Below, piece after piece: positions 54,880-62,062 of a stretch of DNA of 62,062 nt. A program made the position numbers and the translations under genes. Every line of letters starts with the position of its first letter. Position 1 is the stretch's first letter. This DNA comes from Chromera velia. Its lineage: Eukaryota > Sar > Chromeraceae. The notes under the pieces are model-generated. The model did no database searches and was not told where the DNA came from. It was given only the letters and a program-made list of their open reading frames with translations. The stretch covers positions 64,001-126,062 of the forward strand of contig JAHBMJ010005723.1 of assembly GCA_018398765.1 (NCBI GenBank). Direction: 5' to 3'.

Positions 54880-55519
54880 TGCTCAGATCGTTTCGTGCAT
54901 TCCTGTCTGGATGCTGCAATTTCTCTCTGGGGATTTTTGGACTCGGCTGGGCATGATCAATTTTGGTCGGTGTGGGAAGAGACCTCTACCGCGCTTTGTA
55001 ACTTGTTTTCGCATGGCAAAACCTATCCTTCATCGGAATCGGTTCTGCGCTCTTGGTCTGCTTGTCTCTCTGCATCTGCTGTGTGTCTTGAGGCCTGTAT
55101 GTGTCTGTTCGCTTAGAAAAGAAAAAGCAGTAATACTGGCTGCCTGCCTGTCTGTCTGTCTGTCTGGTATTTTGGTCTCTGCGAGCGCCGAGCAGGGAGA
55201 CTAGGGGAGCTTCACAAGGAGATCATGCATCTCCGGGATGCTTCTTCGAGATAATGGGATGCGGAGAAGGCGGGAAAGGAAAGGCACTTGCTGCTCTAAA
55301 GTCTTGCTGCTCCAAGATTACATTCTCGAAAGCGAGTCTTTGCTGTCTGAAGAGAGCCTCGAGACCCAAACGATCATGTGGAAGTTTGTGAATCAGTGAA
55401 AGGACGGGTAAGGAGAAATGCACGTAGTGTCTGTCTGTCAGTCGGTCAGTCAGTCAATCTGTCTTTTGCTTCTGGAGGAGAAGCACAAGGGAAATCTCTC
55501 TCTCTCTCTCTTTCTCTTT

Positions 55520-55597
<78 letters not shown>

Positions 55598-55721
55598 GTC
55601 TTTCTCTCTCTTTGACTCTCTCTCTCTCTCTTTCTCTCTTTCTCTCTCTCTGTCTCTCTCTCTGTCTTTCTCTCTCTTTGACTCTCTCTCTCTCTCTCTG
55701 TGTGTCTTTCTCTCTCTTTGA

Positions 55722-55799
<78 letters not shown>

Positions 55800-55800
55800 C

Positions 55801-55850
<50 letters not shown>

Positions 55851-56860
55851 TGTGAGTGATATCTGCGTATGGATACCTTTTCATTCGGTTTATTCTGTCA
55901 TTGTGCAGGGCGAGCCCGCCAGTTTTCAACTGAACTCTTCCCCTGTGTACTTGTGAGGCGAATATCGAAGATCTGCCCGTGACTGTTGGAATGTCCGGTT
56001 CAGTCTCTTCTCTTCATGCAGCAACGAAGGGTGACTGCTGGCTTGGATAGGGGCAATCTATCATTCGGCCTGCATTCATTTGTTCATTGCATCTATTACA
56101 CAGAATAACCAAACGGGCATTACTTCAAGCTCTGTGACTAGCTTAATATAGCTGTCATTAGCTGAGTAGCTCTACTACTAATATAAGCTATAGTAACAGT
56201 ATAGTTTGTAAAAAATGTATGGTAAAATTAGACTAGTAACTACTAAGATAGTATAGGTTGATTATGACTATGATTCTTTAAAAAGATTTTTTGAGTTTTT
56301 AGAATAAGTTCAAAACCAGATTTTTTAAAGTGATTAGTAATTAGTGGTGCCCTAGAACACTGTCGTCGATCTTCAAGTCCGTATACATAGGCTTCAACCT
56401 TAGCTTTAACCGGTCTCAAACTGTTTAAGTGACTAACTTTAAGTCTTTTTTTTTTTCGTGGAAGTTGTTATGGATCATGAATAAGAGAAACACTAAGTCC
56501 TTCGATAAGCAAGATCGACCTGATAGTAAAAGGGTCCAATAGAGAGTGATTGATTCAATACAGACGTGTGCCTATTATTGACAACAATTCTCAGATACAG
56601 AGAATGGACGCGCATACATGCTACCTGTTATAGAGAGAAGGCAAGCCTGAAGGAAAGGTGCCCTCTCTAATAGACCTCTATGTGTAAGATCGTATAAGCA
56701 CGTATCTGAGCCCTATAACTTCTGTAGGCCTGACGGAACAGTGGTTAGCAGAGCTTCTGGGTTCCTGGTCCAGTTAACACAATACAGACCGGAATCACGA
56801 GAAGAGGAACCTCCTATCTGCAAGGAGGAAGCCAGAGTTCCCCTTCGATTCCTTCCATCC
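54880..56860. other. Intergenic: (CT)n tract and AT-rich stretch
   Basis: No gene seen. A (CT)n array lies at 55,497-55,855 and AT-rich DNA at about 56,070-56,480. The latter contains gtggtgccctag (about 56,345), inverse to a motif in the 16.3 kb block. Confidence 0.7.
55497..55855. repeat. (CT)n tract, about 360 bp
   Basis: CT repeat with CTTT, CTGT and a terminal (GT)n. The reading frames through it are artefacts. Confidence 0.95.
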
Positions 56861-56960
56861 ACCCCTGGTTGGAGAACATCAACACTCCTCCTCCTTCCTC
56901 CGTAGGGCCGGCACCCTCTTCACGGAGGAAGGGGAGATTGTTATCGAAAGCCCAGCAATC

Positions 56961-57788
56961 ATGCACCGTTCAGTATCTGAACAACAGACTGACTCAGAAG
57001 AATCGATACAGGCAGGGCAAGGACCGAACATGGCAATTGATGTGGACAAACTGAAGGTACTGGCAGAGGTGAAGAGAGTCGTAGAGGTATTTGACCCCAA
57101 GAAGAAGAATGGGAGGACTTGGTTCAGCCAATTCCGTGACAAAGTGAAAGCCGGCAACCTCAACGTCGATGAATCCAAACTGTTGCTTGGTATGCACTTT
57201 GTTGACACCGACCTGGTGCAGCAGTGGGACGAGAAGAGAGGAACATGCTCCACCGTCGATGAAGTAGACGCATGGTTCCTCGATGCCTATGGTGGGGGAG
57301 GCATGGAAGAAAAGCACGCGGTGTATACGATAGCAGACGTGAAACTGAGTGTCGCAGACGTGTTCTAACCGTTCGTTGACCGATTCATCGATACCTTCAT
57401 GGCCGCTAACCCAAACGCTATTCGCAACCATCGTATCACGCCATTCATCAACGCCCTCTATCCCAAAATGCGGGAAGCCCTGGAAATTGAACCCGCCTTC
57501 TCCGAATGGAATGACTTGGTAAAGAGAACCAAGCATCTCCATGCCAAGCTGCAAAAGAAAGCCAGAGCCAAACTTGCTGCCGTCCAGAGTACGCAATCAG
57601 CGTCTGACCTTGAACGATGGGAGAAGTTGACAGACAGGCTTGAGCACGACGTTAAGGCCAGCATAGCGGCTTTGCACACTCGCGGCCGCGGTAGGAGTAA
57701 TTCGATGCCGCGAGGGGGTCGGGGCGGCTATGCCGTCTACGGCAATCGGCCGTCTCCTCAAGTCGTATACGGCTTCATGCCTGGCTGA
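56961..57788 (+). pseudogene. gypsy gag remnant
   Basis: The frame from 56,961 is closed by TAA at 57,366-57,368 and resumes in the same frame to 57,788. It holds WFSQFRDK, LLLGMHFV and LVQQWDEKR, typical of retrotransposon gag, then KMREALE and a Lys-rich helix, then an RGRG/RGGRGG tail. Only one in-frame stop separates the halves. Confidence 0.8.
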
Positions 57789-57944
57789 AATGCAGGCTCA
57801 GGATGGAGAGGTGGATACAGGGGACAAGGAGGAATGCCAAGGGGTATGTACAGAGGCAGAGGAGGTCACAACGGTTTCAACAACAGTCACTTCGGGTATG
57901 GATAGAATAGGCATGCTCCACCATTTGGACAACGAGTGCCAACA

Positions 57945-57986
57945 TGCTACTATTGCAGGTCGCCATCATATTTCGTCGCGAACTGT
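57945..57986 (+). pseudogene. gag zinc knuckle, His replaced by Tyr
   Basis: In a frame different from the gag stretch above, CYYCRSPSYFVANC follows the CX2CX4HX4C layout but with Tyr where His is expected. The change and the frame shift both point to decay. Confidence 0.7.
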
Positions 57987-58249
57987 CCAGAACTGCGGTA
58001 CTCGGGAAACGAATGGGGTGGAGGGGCACAGTAGAGGCAGTCTCTACCACCCAACCTCAGTTGCCTCGTCCTCTCTCTGCATATCTCCATGCTCCACTTC
58101 ATGAAATGAAAAGGAAAGGCTGCTTTTCGAGAGAAGACGACAGTGCAGGGAAGAGATTTACTTTTGAAGAAGCGTGTAGGCAGCCCATGCTTCCATCTCC
58201 CTTGCCAGTACGAATACCCAAAAGAGAAGAAACGAAACCAACAAGCATG

Positions 58250-58591
58250 TGGGCACAGAGTGCTTCCGTTAAGGTCGGTAGTCAGTCGAAAGTAAGCTTT
58301 ATGATTGGAAATGGACATAAGACGACAGGAATACTTGATTCAGATGCAGAGGTCTCATTCATAGATGTGTCACTAACTTTGCATGCAGACAGCCCAGTGG
58401 TTCCGGCTACCCTGGCGCTGTCGGCGGCTAGAGGGAGTGGGTTGAAGGTGCTGGAGGAGACCACGATCTCACTCTCCCACCCCAACAACCCAGAGAAGAA
58501 ATTCCCGCACACTCTCCTCGTCACAGCCGACACGGGGTACGACCTAGTCCTTGGGCAAAACTTTCTTAAGCTCAAAGACCCAGTCGTATAG
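58250..58591 (+). pseudogene. gypsy protease remnant with altered active site
   Basis: An aspartic-protease-like stretch with GILDSDAEVSFID where a D-S/T-G-A motif is expected, then YDLVLGQNFL (the family's DxILGxDFL position). The active-site Gly is Asp. It closes at a TAG at 58,589-58,591. Confidence 0.78.
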
Positions 58592-58999
58592 TACCATTAC
58601 AGAGAGGACAGGTTGGTTGTTGCTAATCTTCCCATCTTTCACTGTTGGTACGATGACGGACGGAAGCCGATGCGTGTGGCTCCCCTCCGCCGCACAAAAG
58701 TCACGAAGCGTTCCCGTGCGCTTCTCCAGGTAGATGTAGATGGAGTAGGAGAAGAAAAAACAGTCATTTTGCATTGAAATTTTCCCCGAGCGCACCCAGG
58801 CCTTGCAGTCCTAGACCAGATAGTCACAGTGAGGGCCGGCGTTGCCACCATCGAAGTCCTGAACGTCTCACAGCAGGTTCTTCGGTTGGGTACGGAGTCC
58901 CTCCTTACTTTTGCTGAGCTAGCCAGCCGTGTTGCCTCAGTCACAGCCGTCACAGCCATCACAGCTAACGTGACGACATCTACACCACCGCAGAATTCC

Positions 59000-60440
59000 C
59001 CACCGTCTCCTTCGCTTCCGAAAGTTGATCTCTCGCACATCCCGCCTGAGGTCAGAAGGAAGTACGAATCCCTTCTTCGAGAGCATAGCGACCTCTGGTC
59101 TCACTCCTGCTTTGATATCGGCGAATTGCGACTAAATGAGCAGCCGTACGAAGTTCGAATCGCCACAGGCGACGCCCCTCCCTTCAGATGGAATCAGGAC
59201 AAAGTGCTCTACCACCAACGTGACCATGTGAAGAAGGAGATTGAGGCAATGGAAGAGGAGGGTGTCATCCGCAAGTCCAGCTCTCCATGGGCTGCGCCCG
59301 TCGTCTTTGTAAAGAAGCCTGATGGCACCACCCGTTTCTGCCTCGACTTCCACAAGCTGAATCAGGCAACCAAACGTGACTTGTTCCCCTTTCCCCACAT
59401 CCAAAAAACCCTCGACCGTCTCACAGGAGCACAAGTGTTTTCCGTTCTCGATTACACACCTCTGGCTTCTTCCAGCTGAAGATACACGAAGCAGATGCAG
59501 AGAAAACTGCTTTCGTGACTCCTTTCGGTCTGTATGAGTTCACCCGCATGCCGTTTGGGCTCGTGAACGCACCGAGCATCTTCCAGTGTATGATGACGTT
59601 GCTCTTCGCAGGTTTGACGAGAGACATCGCCTTCGTCTACATCGATGACATCATTGTTTTCTCCCGCTCGCACACAGAGCATTTGAGGGATTTGAGGGAG
59701 GTTTTGGGATTGGTGAGGCAGGCAAACCTCAAGCTAAAGTTATAAAAAGCGTAGATTGCATTGAGAGAAGTGGAGTATTTGGGATATTCAGTCTCCTTCA
59801 GGGGGATCAGGCCGAGTCGAAAGAATGTGAAAAAGGTATTGGAGTGGGAGTCCCCAAAAGACTGAAAAGAGCTGCGCTCCTTCCTTTATCTCTGCTCGTA
59901 TTACAGTTATTTTGTTGCAGGCTTTGCGAGGTTGATGCATCCCCTCCATAAGCTGCTGAAACCGGCTGACAAGGAAGGCCATCCCCTTCCCTTTCAGTGG
60001 GGTGAGGAGGCAGAGGCAATCTTTACCGAATTGAAAAGACGCCTCACTACCCCCCCTATCCTTGCCTTTCCAGACATGAGCCGCCCTTTCACCGTTAAGC
60101 CAGATGCGTGCAAGGTCTCCGTGGGAGGTCTTCTCACACAAGAAATCAACAGAAAGGAGGTGGTGATTGCCTATACGAGCAGGGCGTTGAGTGCCGCCGA
60201 GAGGAATTATAGCCCAGTAGAGAGGGAGGCCTTAGGTCTTGTGTACTGCTGTCGTCAGTGGCGTCACTATCTGATTGGTGGACGCACGTATGTAGTCACC
60301 GATCACAAACCCAATCTGGTGATGGAAGATAGGAAAGTGGCGAATGAGAAAGTGAGGAATTAGGTGTTGGAGTTACAAGAATTTGGGCTATGGTATGTTC
60401 ACAAGTCGGGGAAAGCCCATGCAGACGCAGACGCTCTCTC
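59000..60440 (+). pseudogene. gypsy reverse transcriptase and RNase H remnant
   Basis: The RT begins near 59,030 ([11 protein letters not shown]), with [30 protein letters not shown] and FSVLDYT. A frameshift at about 59,455 moves to [29 protein letters not shown] and the catalytic FVYIDDII (about 59,632). Stops follow at about 59,743 and 59,863. The thumb (FLYLCSYYSYFVAGFA) leads to RNase H: VKPDACKVSVGGLL, SPVEREALGLVY and VTDHKPN keep the three acidic residues. Another stop lies at 60,361. The linker of the integrase region is recognisable at 60,600-60,830 (MLGDHYRYFAKG, FEFRDGLLYQF). Confidence 0.9.
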
Positions 60441-60900
60441 TTGAATACCGCAGAAACCGTTGCCTGTTTGTGTCGACAGTGGCATCCCACTGTGCAGGCA
60501 TTGCAACCAACCCACAGACGGGAGCACCAAGATCCGGACAGGTATGGAGGCAGTCATGGCAGGTGTGCACGGGCAGGCAAAGGCTGCGCCACTGCAAGCG
60601 AACAAGGCGTTTTTGGACAGAGTGACAGAGGAGTTGCCGAAAGATCCGATGTTGGGGGACCACTACAGATATTTTGCGAAAGGTATTATGCCGATAGACA
60701 AGAGGCAGGCAAGGCAGCTGCTTTTGGAAGAGAGTGCGTTTGAATTCAGAGATGGCCTGCTGTACCAATTTAAGGGGAGAGGGGTGGAGAAAAGAGAGCA
60801 ACTCGTTGTGCCTAGAGCGTGTAAGACAAATCTATCCCAAACGGTCTCTAACAGTAAAACGGTCTCCAAAATAACCATACCTCTCAAGCTTTTTTAGGCA

Positions 60901-61490
60901 GTAAACAATATTTAAAAGCTTAAAACAAAGAGTTTTAAGCGATCAAACAGTACGATTTCCTGTTTTTAAATTGGGTTTAGTGAGAGAAAAAACCATATTG
61001 TGTTTAACCGCGCGGCGTGCGTGTTTCGTGCGTCAGCGCATGCGCCTGTCATGCATGCAATTAAGGCGGCGGCGGGGAGCACCGGAATTTAAAATCGTGC
61101 GGATCGATATCAATTAAATCAAAGAAGCTAATTTTGATGCACGCAGATGCAACTGAAGGACGCGGTTGCACCTCTACGCACATTGAGCTCAAAGATGATC
61201 GACGTAATCGACTAGATCGACGTACACTGCATATTTATCTCTGCACATTGTGGGACTGTGGATCTGTTTCAAAAGTGTTCACTGCTGATGTTTCCAGATC
61301 AGGTTGCACGGTATTTCAAACAGAATAGCTGGATTCTTCATATACCATTGAGAAAGCGGACATTGGAACGAACCTCAGCCGTCTCTCTTCTTCGGACATG
61401 GCCATCTCGTTCTGCTAGTAAGCATGGTGGGTAAATTTCGAGAGGCCCGTCTTACTCTGCATCTTTGATCGACGTCTTTTTTCTTTTGCA
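60901..61490. other. No gene recognised; GC-rich spot at 61,010-61,080
   Basis: It begins with AAAGCTTAAAAC-type AT-rich DNA, then a cgcgcggcgtgcgtg block with gcatgcgcctgtcatgcatg, then unique-looking sequence. Confidence 0.5.
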
Positions 61491-61503
61491 TACCTTTATG
61501 CAT

Positions 61504-61948
61504 GCGCTCGAGCTCTTGCTTTCTTTGCTGGGGGAACTGGCGCTGTTTTTATTTTCCTTCTGGTGAGTTTGAGGTTCCGTCTCCCGCCGTCTCCTCTCAA
61601 ATCGACGTGTCCTAGCTAGCCTTGACAACTCGTTACATTATATCAGGCACTGGCCTACCTTTGTCCAAGCTCTCAGACTTCTGTATCTTCTTGCTATGTA
61701 CCTGCAGACAGGATTTGGGATTCTCACTGGGCTGTTTTAGGGATCCAGAGGGGCTTTTACGTGCTCTCCGGTAAGTTTGTCAGTTTGTTTGTCTCAATGC
61801 TTACAAGCCGTTCCATCAGGTTAGAGCATGATACACCTCAGACCCTCCTATGGAACTTCATCCTTTTCTTATTCGGTGGTTGCATGCAGGATCTAGGACT
61901 ACTTTTTGTCTTTGTTGAGGAGCTGGGGTTGCTTTCGCCATTCTTCTG
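61504..61948 (+). other. Three repeated exon-like units of about 59 nt (gene fragment at window edge)
   Basis: Units end at donors GTGAGT (61,563), GTAAGT (61,771) and GTGAGT (61,949). The second (61712-61770, after acag) and third (61890-61948, after atgcag) are both 59 nt. They start with similar codons (GATTTGGG, GATCTAGG) and encode DLGFSLGCFRDPEGLLRAL and DLGLLFVFVEELGLLSPFF. The first lacks a good CAG acceptor and gives a hydrophobic LELLLSLLGELALFLFSFW. Downstream intron starts are also alike (gttccgtctc after units 1 and 3). The rest of the gene would lie past the window end. Confidence 0.45.
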
Positions 61949-62062
61949 GTGAGTCTGCAGTTCCGTCTCTCTGTGTAGGTCAGTGCATGATGCACTGTTG
62001 AGCAGATGTTTGCCTTGAACCGTCGTTTTTAGCTTTGTTGCCTCTTGGAGATGTGATTGAAT

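Larger units (their letters stand above)
56860..60900 (+). mobile_element. Decayed Ty3/gypsy retrotransposon, integrase missing
   Basis: Remnants run in the usual order gag, zinc knuckle, protease, reverse transcriptase, RNase H and linker to integrase, all on the plus strand. Stops and frameshifts interrupt every part. I see no integrase HHCC or DDE region after about 60,830 and no LTRs at either end, so the copy is truncated at the 3' side. The coding parts stand out as intronless and GC-balanced. Confidence 0.9.

Noticed and set aside
55378-55956. Ser/Leu-rich 192-aa frame
   Set aside because: Translation of the (CT)n tract.

Overview
This window looks like nuclear DNA of a photosynthetic alveolate, most like a chromerid such as Chromera velia. 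That placement is inferred from gene style, not from a search. The genes have many small exons and long introns packed with microsatellites. Proteins of conserved families are swollen by low-complexity inserts. One predicted enzyme carries a signal peptide plus a twin-arginine plastid-type leader. Decayed retrotransposons and AT-rich repeat blocks lie between genes. I see no operons, CRISPR arrays or intact tRNA/rRNA genes. Three short N runs (17,952; about 34,263-34,276; about 49,550-49,562) mark assembly gaps.

Layout: (1) 122-5,746, minus strand, a degenerate protein kinase (pseudokinase). (2) 6,434-12,630, plus strand, a ChaN/DUF399 haem-binding-type protein with plastid targeting. (3) 14,040-14,582, plus strand, a single-exon TMEM97/sigma-2 receptor (EXPERA) protein. 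(4) 16,851-29,355, minus strand, tubulin-folding cofactor D (TBCD) in 16 exons, about 1,738 aa. (5) 29.6-34.4 kb, a repeat island: long inverted arms around a 2.6 kb non-autonomous LTR element with 312-bp LTRs and a tRNA-complementary primer site. (6) 35,344-40,446, plus strand, an unrecognised 305-aa basic protein. (7) 42,076-46,564, minus strand, a two-domain GNAT acetyltransferase of the YitH/HolE type. (8) 48,211-50,758, minus strand, a small protein that may be Mediator subunit 8. (9) 51,426-54,879, plus strand, an AzgA/NCS2 purine permease. (10) 56.9-60.9 kb, plus strand, a broken Ty3/gypsy element without integrase. (11) About 61.5-61.95 kb, repeated exon-like units of equal length running off the window edge.

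Exon boundaries were set by keeping the reading frame across introns and by family similarity recalled from memory. All seven multi-exon models close in frame. The genes are unrelated housekeeping and plastid functions with no evident shared pathway. The most unusual signals are small palindromic inserts flanked by 30-41 bp direct duplications, two of which lie on exon/donor junctions. Other junctions are duplicated or triplicated without that insert. About half of the splice donors read GTC, and intronic repeats are strongly biased to pyrimidines on the sense strand.
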